Source: Polaromonas sp. (lineage in GTDB: Bacteria; Pseudomonadota; Gammaproteobacteria; Burkholderiales; Burkholderiaceae_C). Taken from it: 64,000 nt of DNA. Positions 36,317-45,180 of the stretch are shown here, in pieces; within the stretch, counting starts at the first letter, position 1, and each line of letters starts with the position of its first letter. The translations under genes were made by a program, and so were the position numbers. The stretch is taken from the NCBI GenBank assembly GCA_025362315.1, contig JANYGP010000075.1:1-64000 (forward strand), in the 5' to 3' direction. Below the pieces are notes generated by a model that did not search any database, was not told the DNA's origin, and was given only the letters and a program-made list of their open reading frames with translations.

Positions 36317-36338
36317 ACTTACATGTCAGACAGTATGT
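36317..36338. promoter_or_regulatory. Predicted TetR operator at the TonB-receptor promoter
   Basis: A 22-bp palindrome of the form ACwTAC-N10-GTAwGT overlaps the spacer and -10 area of a likely promoter with TTGACA at 36306-36311. It matches the site at 42750-42771, read on the opposite strand, at 19 of 22 positions. Confidence 0.7.
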
Positions 36339-36385
36339 TTGTAATTTGTTCGGACTCTGCCATAACTACCTGCTGGAGACACTTC

Positions 36386-38575
36386 GTGAAAATAAGCACC
36401 CCCCGTTATCCGTTTGCACCTTCTCACCTGACTTGCGCAGTGGGCGCATTGCTCTGCAGCATGGCAGCTACCACCAGTGCGCAAACCTCGCCACCCGAAA
36501 CCGGGCGTCTTGCGGATGTAACGGTCACTGCCCAAAAAGTAGCACAGCCATCGTCGAAAACCGCTTTGTCTTTGACCGCTGTGACAGGTGAAGACCTGCG
36601 CTCAGCAGGCGCAACCACAGCTGTGGGTTTGACCAATCTGATACCCAATGTACAAATCGCCCCGGGCACCAGCGGCTCGACTGATATTTCAATTCGCGGT
36701 ATTGGCAGCACCAACACCACGGAGGTGGGTGATCCTGCGACAGCTTTTCATATTGACGGCGTGTATCTCGGCAGACCTCAATCTGCCGGAGCAACTTTTT
36801 ATGACCTTGAGCGGGTAGAAGTGCTGCGTGGCCCACAAGGTACCTTGTATGGCCGCAATGCCACAGCCGGCGCCGTCAATCTCATCACCAATAAGCCAGG
36901 CAAAAAATTTGCTGGCGAAGCCAATTTGGGCATCGGTAACTACGGTTTGTACAGCCTGGATGGCATGCTGAACGTGCCTGTGAGTGATCAGTTTGCGCTG
37001 CGTGCTGTGTTGTCTTCATCAAGCCGTGACGGATACCTGAACACAAAAAGTGCAGCCAATGGTTTTGGCAAAAACCGCGATGATGCTGCCAACCTGTCTG
37101 CGCGCGTGCATGGGCTGATCACTTTCAACGCTGACAACAAACTGCTGTTAACTGTTGACACCAGCAACAACAAAGGCGCTGGTCCGGGTACTGTGGCAGT
37201 GGCCACTTTTTTGAACAACACAGGAGCAGCCCAACGTACATCATTGACCAATGTCAACGAAGGCAAACGCGATGATTCATCGACTGGCTTGTCCGCCGAG
37301 TACACAGCCCAAACCCGCGTGGGCGAATTCACCTATCTGGGAGCTGTCCGTACATTTGACCGCAACAACATAAGCTCGACCAACGCGACTGCGTCGTTGA
37401 CCAATTCGAAATTCTCTCAAACCTCACACGAATTCAGGCTGGCATCCACAGGGAAAACTGACTTGACATGGGTTGCAGGCTTGTATTTGTTCAGTGAAAA
37501 AGGCAATATAGACGCCACGTTTACCAACCCTGCACTGGCCAATCAGTTTGGAGCCGGTAATCCAGGCGTGCGTATTATTCAAGACCCCGTCAATTCCAGA
37601 TCAAATGCGGTTTTTGGTCAAGCCACATACAGCTTGAGTCCTGCCTTGCGGCTGACGGCCGGTTTGCGCACGACGGCTGACGAAAAATCCCGCGATGGCC
37701 GGACAACCAATATTGCAGGAACTTTCAACGCGCCTTCGCTGGTCAACAAAGCCAAGGTCTCCTACAACCAGACCACCTGGAAAGTCGGGGCTGACTATGA
37801 CCTCGCCCGCAATGTTCTGGTCTATGCCAACGTTGCAACAGGCTACAAGGCAGGTGGCTATTTTGATGGCAGCAATGCTGCGGGTGACAACACTTACCGA
37901 CCCGAATTGCTGACATCTGTTGAAGCAGGCGTCAAGGGACGATTTCTGGACAACCGGTTGCGGCTGAGCGCCGCAGTGTTTTCTTATGATTACAAAGATC
38001 TTCAAGTCAGCTATGTGACAGTGAACCCGCTGAGCAATCAGATTGGCACCATCACCACAAACGCTGCGCGCGCTAAAAACGCGGGTCTGGAAGTTGAAGC
38101 CAAGATGGCGGTGTCTGATAACGGCACGGTCAATGCTGCGCTTGGTTTGCTCAATGCCAAATATGGAGAATTCATTTTCCCGGTCATTGCAACCCGTCCG
38201 GTGGCTATCAATCTGGCGGGTCAGCAGCTGGACAAAGCTCCAAGTGCAACCCTGACACTCGGCTATACCCATGACTGGACTTTGGCCAGCGGAGCCGCTG
38301 TAACGGCATACATCGGTACGCGGTACTCAGCTTCTTATAAATTAAGCAACTTTGCAGTGGTAACGCCCATTCAATACACCCAGCCGTCGTTTACCCGCAC
38401 AGACATGAATGTGACTTACACAGCACCTCGAGATGCATGGTATTTGCAAGCCTATGCAAGGAACCTGGAAAACCGAAACGTTGCGACCGGTTTTGCATTT
38501 TCCAGCCTGACGGGAAGCAACTTTTCATTGGCTGACCCCTTCACTCTGGGCTTGCGTGCCGGTTTGAAGTTCTAA
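36386..38575 (+). CDS. TonB-dependent outer-membrane receptor
   Basis: A TonB-dependent receptor of 729 residues from a GTG at 36386 that follows GGAG seven bases upstream. The ATG at 36323 lies inside the predicted operator and is unlikely to be used. The signal peptide is LTCAVGALLCSMAATTSAQ, the TonB box is near LADVTVTAQK, and the plug has LRSAGATTAVGLTNLIPNVQ and RVEVLRGPQGTLYGRNATAG. The barrel ends in a Phe (GLRAGLKF). The carbohydrate or glucoside substrate is inferred from the locus, not from the receptor itself. Confidence 0.9.
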   Translation: MKISTPRYPFAPSHLTCAVGALLCSMAATTSAQTSPPETGRLADVTVTAQKVAQPSSKTALSLTAVTGEDLRSAGATTAVGLTNLIPNVQIAPGTSGSTDISIRGIGSTNTTEVGDPATAFHIDGVYLGRPQSAGATFYDLERVEVLRGPQGTLYGRNATAGAVNLITNKPGKKFAGEANLGIGNYGLYSLDGMLNVPVSDQFALRAVLSSSSRDGYLNTKSAANGFGKNRDDAANLSARVHGLITFNADNKLLLTVDTSNNKGAGPGTVAVATFLNNTGAAQRTSLTNVNEGKRDDSSTGLSAEYTAQTRVGEFTYLGAVRTFDRNNISSTNATASLTNSKFSQTSHEFRLASTGKTDLTWVAGLYLFSEKGNIDATFTNPALANQFGAGNPGVRIIQDPVNSRSNAVFGQATYSLSPALRLTAGLRTTADEKSRDGRTTNIAGTFNAPSLVNKAKVSYNQTTWKVGADYDLARNVLVYANVATGYKAGGYFDGSNAAGDNTYRPELLTSVEAGVKGRFLDNRLRLSAAVFSYDYKDLQVSYVTVNPLSNQIGTITTNAARAKNAGLEVEAKMAVSDNGTVNAALGLLNAKYGEFIFPVIATRPVAINLAGQQLDKAPSATLTLGYTHDWTLASGAAVTAYIGTRYSASYKLSNFAVVTPIQYTQPSFTRTDMNVTYTAPRDAWYLQAYARNLENRNVATGFAFSSLTGSNFSLADPFTLGLRAGLKF

Positions 38576-38583
38576 AGAGCGGG

Positions 38584-38609
38584 ACAGGCACCTGGATAGC
38601 GGTGCCTGT
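38584..38609 (+). terminator. Hairpin after the receptor gene
   Basis: Stem ACAGGCACC / GGTGCCTGT (38584-38592 and 38601-38609), 9 bp, eight bases beyond the stop. No T run follows, so it may stabilise the mRNA end rather than terminate alone. Confidence 0.5.
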
Positions 38610-38664
38610 TCAGGTTGCCATCAGAACAATCACCATTCAATCAGTGGCAAATGCTATAAATTCA

Positions 38665-38695
38665 GAAGCTGCCAGCGCCCGATTTTATTGCCTTA
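38665..38695. repeat. Dispersed repeat, copy 5 (forward)
   Basis: GAAGCTGCCAGCGCCCGATT then TTATTGCCTTA matches the family consensus. It is in the gap between the receptor and tonB genes. Confidence 0.65.
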
Positions 38696-38792
38696 CAGCT
38701 CCTAAAGACTGGTTAATACTTAGTAAATACTTGATAAATACCTGATTGCCAAGAAGTTTTCTGACGCATCGCAGGTTATCGTTATCAAGTCA

Positions 38793-39530
38793 CTATTCCA
38801 GTTTGAACGTAAAGTCCTGAGTTGCCGTAACCTCCTCAGTCCCGCCATTGCTGCACTCGTAGCGTGCCAGCGCAGCCCGGACAGCCGCATGGTAAGCGCG
38901 AGGTCCTGAAATAATTCTCACATCCACCACTTTACCGCCGCGTACTTTTACTTCGGCTTTCACGACGCCTTCAACACCGTCATCAATGGCTTTCTTCGGA
39001 ATTTCTGGCTTGACTTGTTTAGGGCACACCAGCGCCATGTCTGCCCGCGTTGAAGAAGTTGCAGCGGGCGGTGCAGTGGGGCTTGACACTGGCGCAGGTG
39101 AAGCCGGCGGCGGTGCAACTGCCTGGGTTGTTTGCACGGCAGTGATTGCAGGCGCAGCAGATGGCGGTACGGGCACGTCAGGTGGCGGTACATAGGCTGG
39201 TGGTGGCGGCGTGGCGGCCTTGGGTGCCAGCTCAATTTTCTCAATTTTGGGTGGGGGCGGTGGAGGAGGAGGGGGCGGCGGCGGGGGTAGCTTGGCCTCG
39301 GCAATGATGGTTGCCTCCAGCGGTTTTTTGAAGGTGTCGATGGCCTTGCCAGCCATGCCGCTGACCAGTGCATAGCCCAGCAGACCATGCGCAGCCACCA
39401 TCACGGCAATGCCAGCGGGGCTAAATCCAGCTTTGGGCTTGAATTGCCGGCTGCCCCGCGCCGACATCGCAATCTGCCCCAAGGGTGTGTCCGCAGCAGG
39501 CAAAGTTGTGATGGGATCGTTTTGACTCAT
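38793..39530 (-). CDS. tonB: TonB energy-transducing protein
   Basis: A 245-residue TonB. There is one N-terminal membrane segment (about 38-62), then a stiff proline-rich periplasmic spacer with a run of 14 Pro starting near residue 83, and a C-terminal TonB domain (about 170-245: KPEIPKKAIDDGVEGVVKAEV). It carries energy from the ExbB-ExbD motor to outer-membrane receptors. The stretch coding the Pro run is G-rich on the plus strand (39249-39289). It follows two exbD genes and exbB in one operon. Confidence 0.92.
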   Translation of the reverse strand: MSQNDPITTLPAADTPLGQIAMSARGSRQFKPKAGFSPAGIAVMVAAHGLLGYALVSGMAGKAIDTFKKPLEATIIAEAKLPPPPPPPPPPPPPKIEKIELAPKAATPPPPAYVPPPDVPVPPSAAPAITAVQTTQAVAPPPASPAPVSSPTAPPAATSSTRADMALVCPKQVKPEIPKKAIDDGVEGVVKAEVKVRGGKVVDVRIISGPRAYHAAVRAALARYECSNGGTEEVTATQDFTFKLE

Positions 39531-39961
39531 TGGACAAACTGCTCCGAGCCAACCACGCCGATTTTCATCAAGCCTGTGCGCTGCGCGGTTGCCAGCACGC
39601 CGGCAACAACTTCGTACCTGGCCTTGCGGTCCGGTCGCAGGTGAACTTCAGGCTGCACAGGCATGGCACTGACAACAGTCATGCGTTTTTCCAGTTCAGC
39701 CCGGTCCGCAATGGCCTCGCCATTAAAAGTTACTTGACTTTCAGCGTCAATGTCTATTCTCAAAACTTCGGGTTTGACAAGGTTGGGTGGGGGCGTGCCC
39801 ACCGGCATGTTCAGGTTCACTGCATGCAACTGGATTGGAATGGTGATGATCAGCATGATGTTCAGCACCAGCATCACGTCAATCAGCGGCGTGGTGTTGA
39901 TCTCCATCATCGGTTGTTCCATGGGCGATGTCTCGCGGCGCTTTTTTCGGCGGTGCATCAT
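39527..39961 (-). CDS. exbD: ExbD-type biopolymer transport protein, copy 2
   Basis: A 144-residue ExbD from the ATG at 39961 (homologues begin near MMHRRKKRRE; the longer frame to 40066 overlaps the first exbD copy). The motif INTTPLIDVMLVLNIMLII holds the membrane Asp that carries protons, and the periplasmic domain has QVTFNGEAI and VHLRPDRKARYE. It overlaps tonB by four bases. Two different ExbD proteins in one operon are typical of xanthomonad and caulobacter-type TonB systems. Confidence 0.9.
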   Translation of the reverse strand: MMHRRKKRRETSPMEQPMMEINTTPLIDVMLVLNIMLIITIPIQLHAVNLNMPVGTPPPNLVKPEVLRIDIDAESQVTFNGEAIADRAELEKRMTVVSAMPVQPEVHLRPDRKARYEVVAGVLATAQRTGLMKIGVVGSEQFVQ

Positions 39962-39966
39962 GGCGT

Positions 39967-40398
39967 TCAAAGTGCCCGGGCGGGTGGCTCGGTGATAAAA
40001 CCGATTTTGACAATACCTGCACGCTGGCATGCATAGATGATTTTGCCAACAGGCTCGTAGGTGCATTTCCAGTCGCCGCGGATATGCACTTCAGGTTGTG
40101 GCGACATTTGTGCCAATGTTTTTAATTTCACGATCAGTGCGTCCAGACTTTCTACCCGGCTGTCCAGCCAATAAATTCGGCCCTGGCTGTCAACTGACAC
40201 CACAATGTCTTCTGGTTTGCTTTCGCGCACTTCATTTCGCTCTTTGGGCAGGTCAACCGGAACTGAAAAGTTGACCACCGGGATCGTGATCAAAAAAATA
40301 ATCAGCAGCACCAGCATCACGTCAACAAGCGGCGTGGTGTTGATGGTGGAGATGACGTCGTCTTCGCTTTCCCCAGTGCCAGAAATTATCATTGCCAT
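39967..40398 (-). CDS. exbD: ExbD-type biopolymer transport protein, copy 1
   Basis: A 143-residue ExbD: STINTTPLVDVMLVLLIIFLI with the conserved Asp, and the periplasmic EVHIRGDWKCTYEPVGKI. It differs clearly from the second copy, so the motor may be a mixed ExbD pair. It lies 21 bases after exbB and 5 bases before the second exbD. Confidence 0.9.
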   Translation of the reverse strand: MAMIISGTGESEDDVISTINTTPLVDVMLVLLIIFLITIPVVNFSVPVDLPKERNEVRESKPEDIVVSVDSQGRIYWLDSRVESLDALIVKLKTLAQMSPQPEVHIRGDWKCTYEPVGKIIYACQRAGIVKIGFITEPPARAL

Positions 40399-40419
40399 GG
40401 CAGCACTTCAGCGTAGGTT

Positions 40420-41298
40420 TCAGGAAGCGGGCTTGGACGCCAGCATCACGGTTTGCAGTTCGGTGGCAAAGTCGCGCACCTCGTCCATCACTGCTACATT
40501 GCGGCGCAGCAGCCAGTTGTAGCCAAGCACCGCAGGCACAGCCACTGCCAGGCCAATCGCTGTCATGATCAGCGATTCGCCCACCGGGCCAGCAACTTTG
40601 TCAATCGACGCCTGACCCGCAATGCCAATGGCAGTCAGCGCATGGTAAATACCCCAAACAGTGCCAAAAAGCCCAACAAATGGACTGGTGGACCCCACAG
40701 TGGCAAGCACACTCATGCCATTGGACAAGCGGCGCTGCACCCGCTCCGTGGCGCGGTGAATGGACATGTCAATCCAGTCTGCGAAATCAACCCTGGCATG
40801 CAGACCGCTGTGCTTTTTGCTGGCAAGCAAGCCAGCATCGGCGATAAATCTGAAGGGGCTGCCAACAGGAAGCTTTTCCGTACCGGCCCGCACTGTGTCC
40901 GCAGTCCAGAATTCAGCATCGGCTTTTTTGGCCTGCGCGCCCATGCGCGACTGCTCAATCAGCTTGGCAACAATCACGTACCAGCTGCCCATGCTCATGA
41001 TGACCAGAAGCATCAGCACCAGCTTTGCTACTGTGTCGCTTTGTGTCCAGAGGGAGCCCAACCCATACGGATTTGCCTCCTTTTCATTGCCAGGTTTTAT
41101 TTTGGCAGGTGCAGCAGGCAGCGTGGTTGCCGGGTTCACGGCGGGGGAGACTGCAGATGCAGCGGAAGTAGCGCTTGCAGCATTTTCTGCAGGCTGGGCG
41201 TTTTGCCCTATGGCTGTTGAAGTCATCACGCTGCACGTTAAAAAAACAAAGGTGAACGTGGCAGCACGAAAGGGATGGGCGAGGCGGGTCAACATCAT
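40420..41298 (-). CDS. exbB: ExbB/MotA-TolQ-type proton channel
   Basis: A 292-residue ExbB. A signal peptide is followed by an Ala/Pro-rich periplasmic stretch, longer than in E. coli ExbB. Three membrane segments follow: about 90-110; SVLATVGSTSPFVGLFGTVWG near 200; and GPVGESLIMTAIGLAVAVPAV near 245. These are the family signatures. It forms the pentamer motor with ExbD and TonB. It is the first gene of exbB-exbD-exbD-tonB and faces away from the symporter gene, with about 70 bases between. Confidence 0.9.
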   Translation of the reverse strand: MMLTRLAHPFRAATFTFVFLTCSVMTSTAIGQNAQPAENAASATSAASAVSPAVNPATTLPAAPAKIKPGNEKEANPYGLGSLWTQSDTVAKLVLMLLVIMSMGSWYVIVAKLIEQSRMGAQAKKADAEFWTADTVRAGTEKLPVGSPFRFIADAGLLASKKHSGLHARVDFADWIDMSIHRATERVQRRLSNGMSVLATVGSTSPFVGLFGTVWGIYHALTAIGIAGQASIDKVAGPVGESLIMTAIGLAVAVPAVLGYNWLLRRNVAVMDEVRDFATELQTVMLASKPAS

Positions 41299-41366
41299 AG
41301 GAATTGAATTGTTGGGAATTGAATTTGAAAAGTCGTGAGACGGGCGGATTGCTAGCGCTGCAACGT

Positions 41367-42737
41367 TTACGTTGCGCCAGCTTGTCTCGCCTGCCTGAGC
41401 CCCACCTGGATTGCATCCAGTTGTCGCTGGCCCAGTGGATAAAAATACAAAATTACGACCACCATTATTTTGCTGAAAGCCGGAATCCAGCTCATGATGA
41501 CAGTCAGGCCGTGAACAACGGCTGGCGTTTGAACTGTGTTGGCCTGGTAACCAATGCTTGCCAGCAGCAGGCCAGCAATCGCGCCGCCTACTCCCAGTCC
41601 AAATTTTTGTGAAAATGCAATCGAGCTGGTGGTGAGACCCACCATGCGCCGCCCAGAACGCAGTTCAGCATCGTCCGCCGTATCAGCCACCATGGACCAC
41701 AGGATGGGCGTTGTGATGCCGTTGAAAAGTTGAATCAAAAACCGCACCGCAAATACCTGCACCATGCTTTGCGGATTCACAAAATAAAACACCGCATAAA
41801 AAAAGCCTGAAACGCTGGCCGCCACCATCATGACCTTGCGCTTGCAATAACGTTTGGTGATCTGGACAGAAATGACAATTCCCACCATGATGGCCAGGCC
41901 CAGCATGGCAAAGTACAGTGAAGCACGCGCCTCAACACCCACCACATATTTGAAGTAATACAGCACTGATCCGGCAGTGATCGACAGGGCGGTGTAGACG
42001 CACAAGCCCATCAGTGCCATCATCCACCAGGCGCGCCCGGCAATCAGCACCCGCAAGTCTTTGCGTACCTCTTTGGGCTGATGAACAGGCGGCACGCGCT
42101 CCTTCGTGAACGTGGCGCAAACCCAAAACAGCACCATGCCTGCAAGTGCTGTGACAGTCATGGTTGTCTGGTAACCCAACTTCTTGTTTCCACCGCCAAA
42201 CAGGCTCACCAGCTTGAGCGTCATGGCACCAACCAGCATGGTGGCAAAAATAGCCAAAAACATCCGGAATGCCGCCAGTGTGGTCCGGTCGCGTGGATCG
42301 TCTGTCATCAGTGCGGGCATGGCCGAATAGGGAATGTTCACCAGGCTATAACTGACCATCAGCAGGGTGTAAGTGACATACGCATACCCCAGTTTGTAGG
42401 CTTCGCTCCCAGCTGGCACTGTGAACGTGGCGATTGTGCAGACTGCCAAAATGGGCGCACCAAACACCAGATAAGGCCGGCATTGTCCCCAGCGTGTTCG
42501 GGTCCGATCCACCAGCGTCCCCAAATACAGGTCCCACACAGCATCTGTTGCGCGCGCGACAAACAGCAACGTGCCCACAGCAGCAGCTGACAAACCGAAT
42601 ATGTCGGTGTAATAAAACATCAAAAACGCACTCAGAGTCGCAAAAATCAGGTTGCTGGCGAAATCTCCGATACCGTAAGCCAGTTTTTCTCGGAGGGGCA
42701 GCTTGACAGTGGCAGGGATTGAAGAGTTCATGGCCAT
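41367..42737 (-). CDS. GPH-family sugar:cation symporter
   Basis: A 456-residue MFS protein of the glycoside-pentoside-hexuronide group, with 12 predicted membrane segments. The N-terminal motif YGIGDFASNLIFATLSAFLMFYYTDIFG and the loop DRTRTRWGQCRPYLVFGAP are typical of MelB-like symporters. It should carry a glycoside across the inner membrane. A 22-bp palindrome shared with the receptor promoter sits 13 bases upstream of its ATG, so it likely belongs to the same TetR regulon. The start is the ATG at 42737, with a second at codon 3. Confidence 0.88.
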   Translation of the reverse strand: MAMNSSIPATVKLPLREKLAYGIGDFASNLIFATLSAFLMFYYTDIFGLSAAAVGTLLFVARATDAVWDLYLGTLVDRTRTRWGQCRPYLVFGAPILAVCTIATFTVPAGSEAYKLGYAYVTYTLLMVSYSLVNIPYSAMPALMTDDPRDRTTLAAFRMFLAIFATMLVGAMTLKLVSLFGGGNKKLGYQTTMTVTALAGMVLFWVCATFTKERVPPVHQPKEVRKDLRVLIAGRAWWMMALMGLCVYTALSITAGSVLYYFKYVVGVEARASLYFAMLGLAIMVGIVISVQITKRYCKRKVMMVAASVSGFFYAVFYFVNPQSMVQVFAVRFLIQLFNGITTPILWSMVADTADDAELRSGRRMVGLTTSSIAFSQKFGLGVGGAIAGLLLASIGYQANTVQTPAVVHGLTVIMSWIPAFSKIMVVVILYFYPLGQRQLDAIQVGLRQARQAGAT

Positions 42738-42749
42738 AATTTTGATTTA

Positions 42750-42771
42750 ACTTACTGTCTCGCATGTAAGT
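42750..42771. promoter_or_regulatory. Predicted TetR operator upstream of the symporter gene
   Basis: A palindrome ACTTAC-N10-GTAAGT located 13 bases before the symporter ATG. Its reverse strand matches the receptor-promoter site (36317-36338) at 19 of 22 positions. A repressor here would block the symporter promoter or early elongation. Confidence 0.7.
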
Positions 42772-42921
42772 TACTGAGTCAAGCTGGGGCATACCCTTTG
42801 TGCAATGCGCCCTGAGCGGCAGCAATGAAAAGACCCCGAAAACCAAATGTGCTGCAATGCCGTAAATCACACCAACGCACCAAAATAAGCCTGCGGATTG
42901 GCATGCTCATCACCAGAGCCG

Positions 42922-43851
42922 TCAATTCAGAAGTGCCAATGCTCCCAGATTGCCAACCTGCGTTCCCAAACCTGCAGGAACCAACGAGAAAGTGTCCGTC
43001 AAAGCCGGGAAATTGCCGGAAATTTGCGCTTGTAGTTTGGGGAGCAGGTGGTCCTGATGGTGCCAAAAAACACTTCCGCCCAGACTGATTCGTTCCAGGT
43101 CCAATGTCACGACCAGGTTGTAGAGCATTCGCCCCAGATCCTTGCACAAAGCATCGACCACATCTTCATACTGACCCGATGAAAACAAGGTTTTTGGAAC
43201 CAGACCAAAGCGTCGTTCAATGGCATTGCCAGCAACCAGCCCCTCAACATCGCCCACATTGCCACAACCGCACAATGCATCGTTGTTGTCGCTGACAAAC
43301 ATGTGGCCTGCATGTCCGGCATTGCCATTTTTACCCCGCAGTACCCGACCGTCAACACACAGACCAACACCAATACCTGTGCTCCATGTCACGTAAGCGC
43401 AGTTTTCAATGCCCTGCAACGCGCCCCACCGGCGTTCAGCTTCAAGTGCGCTGACGGCGTCATTTTCAATGCGCACTTTGGCAAAGCGGCGTTCAAGCAA
43501 TGCCTGTAGTGGCGCATGCATCCAGGTGTTTGGCAAACCGCGTGCCGCGCCGGCGAGTCCACCGCAAATATTGGGAGACGAGACAGCAAGCTTGCCAGCT
43601 ATCTGAACAAACGGGCCGCAAGACGAGACGCCAATTCCTGCCAGCTGTTCGGGTGCAATTGCAGCGTCAAGGCAGCAAGAATCCACCATGCGAATAATCT
43701 GCTGCACCAATGCGTCTGGCTCGCCGTGTCTGACAGTTGCCTCGCTGCGGTGTGCATAAAGCTGCAAACAATGCTCAGACTGCGCGTCAGCCAAAGCCAC
43801 GGCCACTTTGGTGCCGCCAATGTCAACGCAGGCTTTAAAAGGTGGAGTCAT
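42922..43851 (-). CDS. ROK-family sugar kinase
   Basis: A 309-residue ROK kinase. The ATP phosphate loop is CVDIGGTKVAVAL (about 8-20) and the sugar-binding segment has NDAVSALEAERRWG with the catalytic Asp in END. The zinc-site region reads GHAGHMFV ... CGCGNVGDVEG, where the usual third Cys of CxCGxxGCxE is Asp, so zinc binding is probably altered. Glucose released by the GH5 enzyme is a sensible substrate (inferred). The gene is followed by serA in reverse order, that is serA lies just upstream on the same strand. Confidence 0.85.
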   Translation of the reverse strand: MTPPFKACVDIGGTKVAVALADAQSEHCLQLYAHRSEATVRHGEPDALVQQIIRMVDSCCLDAAIAPEQLAGIGVSSCGPFVQIAGKLAVSSPNICGGLAGAARGLPNTWMHAPLQALLERRFAKVRIENDAVSALEAERRWGALQGIENCAYVTWSTGIGVGLCVDGRVLRGKNGNAGHAGHMFVSDNNDALCGCGNVGDVEGLVAGNAIERRFGLVPKTLFSSGQYEDVVDALCKDLGRMLYNLVVTLDLERISLGGSVFWHHQDHLLPKLQAQISGNFPALTDTFSLVPAGLGTQVGNLGALALLN

Positions 43852-43857
43852 GCACTG

Positions 43858-45087
43858 TCAAAACAGCACGCGGCTGCGAATGGTTCCAGGCACATCGGCC
43901 AGCCTGGCCAGTGCCAAGTCTGAATGTGCAGCATCAATGTCAATCACGACATACCCAATGTCACCGTGTGTCTGCAAATATTGCGATGCAATGTTGATGT
44001 TGTTGGCGCCAAACACAGTGTTGATCTGCTGCAGCACACCTGGCACATTGCGGTGAATGTGCAGCAGCCGGTGCTTGCCTGGATGAGCGGGCAGGGCAAC
44101 TTCGGGAAAGTTGACAGACGAGGTGGACGTGCCGTTGTCTGAATACTTGACCAGCTTTTCAGCCACCTCAATGCCAATGTTTTCCTGTGCTTCCAGGGTG
44201 GAGCCGCCAACGTGCGGGGTCAGGATGACATTGTCCAGGCCGCGCAGCGAAGACTCAAAAATCTCCTTGTTGCTGCCTGGCTCAACAGGAAACACATCGA
44301 TGGCTGCGCCGAGTAATTTTTTGGCCTTCAGTGCAGCGGTCAACACGCCGATGTCTACCACCGTGCCGCGCGACGCATTGATTAGCACGCTACCCATTTT
44401 CATGGCGTCAAATTGCGCCTGGCCCATCATCGAATGGGTGCTGGGCAGCTCAGGTACGTGCAGACTGACCACATCAGACATTGCCAGTAGATCATTGAGC
44501 GCAGGGATTTGGCGGGCATTACCCAACGCCAGTTTGGTCACCACATCATAAAAAGCAACGCGCATGCCCAGACCTTCAGCCAATACCGACAGCTGGCTGC
44601 CAATAGCGCCGTAGCCCACAATACCCAGTGTCTTGCCGCGAATCTCGAACGAATTTTCAGCCGACTTCAGCCAGCCACCGCGGTGCGCAACAGCGCTCTT
44701 TTCAGGCACACCGCGCAGCAGCAAAATGGCCTCTGCCAGCACCAGCTCAGCCACTGAACGGGTGTTGGAATACGGCGCGTTGAAAACTGCAATACCGCGT
44801 TCACGGGCAGCATTCAAGTCCACCTGATTGGTGCCAATGCAAAAGCAGCCCACTGCGGCCAGCTTGTTTGCGTGTGCAAACACCGCGGCAGACAATTGAG
44901 TGCGAGAGCGAATGCCAACAAAATGCGCATCAGAGATTTTTGCCAGTAAGGCATCGCCATCCAGTGCGCCGCTGATGCTTTCAACATTGCTGTAACCAGC
45001 GGCTTGCAAAACTTTGACCGCCGACGGATGAATTCCCTCAAGAAGCAAAAATTTAAGGTTTGATTTTTCAGTTGAAGTTTTGGTCAT
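43858..45087 (-). CDS. serA: D-3-phosphoglycerate dehydrogenase
   Basis: A 409-residue enzyme of serine synthesis that oxidises 3-phosphoglycerate to 3-phosphohydroxypyruvate with NAD. The NAD-binding GYGAIGSQLSVLAEGLGM, the catalytic region LINASRGTVVD and the His segment TPHVGGSTLEAQ are visible. A C-terminal ACT domain (about 335-409) allows feedback by serine, as in the E. coli-type enzyme. It lies six bases upstream of the ROK gene and is probably co-transcribed with it. Confidence 0.93.
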   Translation of the reverse strand: MTKTSTEKSNLKFLLLEGIHPSAVKVLQAAGYSNVESISGALDGDALLAKISDAHFVGIRSRTQLSAAVFAHANKLAAVGCFCIGTNQVDLNAARERGIAVFNAPYSNTRSVAELVLAEAILLLRGVPEKSAVAHRGGWLKSAENSFEIRGKTLGIVGYGAIGSQLSVLAEGLGMRVAFYDVVTKLALGNARQIPALNDLLAMSDVVSLHVPELPSTHSMMGQAQFDAMKMGSVLINASRGTVVDIGVLTAALKAKKLLGAAIDVFPVEPGSNKEIFESSLRGLDNVILTPHVGGSTLEAQENIGIEVAEKLVKYSDNGTSTSSVNFPEVALPAHPGKHRLLHIHRNVPGVLQQINTVFGANNINIASQYLQTHGDIGYVVIDIDAAHSDLALARLADVPGTIRSRVLF

Positions 45088-45180
45088 GACAGTGCGGCAA
45101 TCAATATGGTTAATGCAGTTTGCATCAAGGTCTGTTCAAGTATGACGTATTTACCTTACCGTCTGGGACAGTTGCCGTCA

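Noticed and set aside
36323-36385. ATG at 36323 as the start of the TonB-dependent receptor.
   Set aside because: It lies inside the predicted operator and would place 21 residues before the signal peptide; GTG at 36386 has a good ribosome-binding site.
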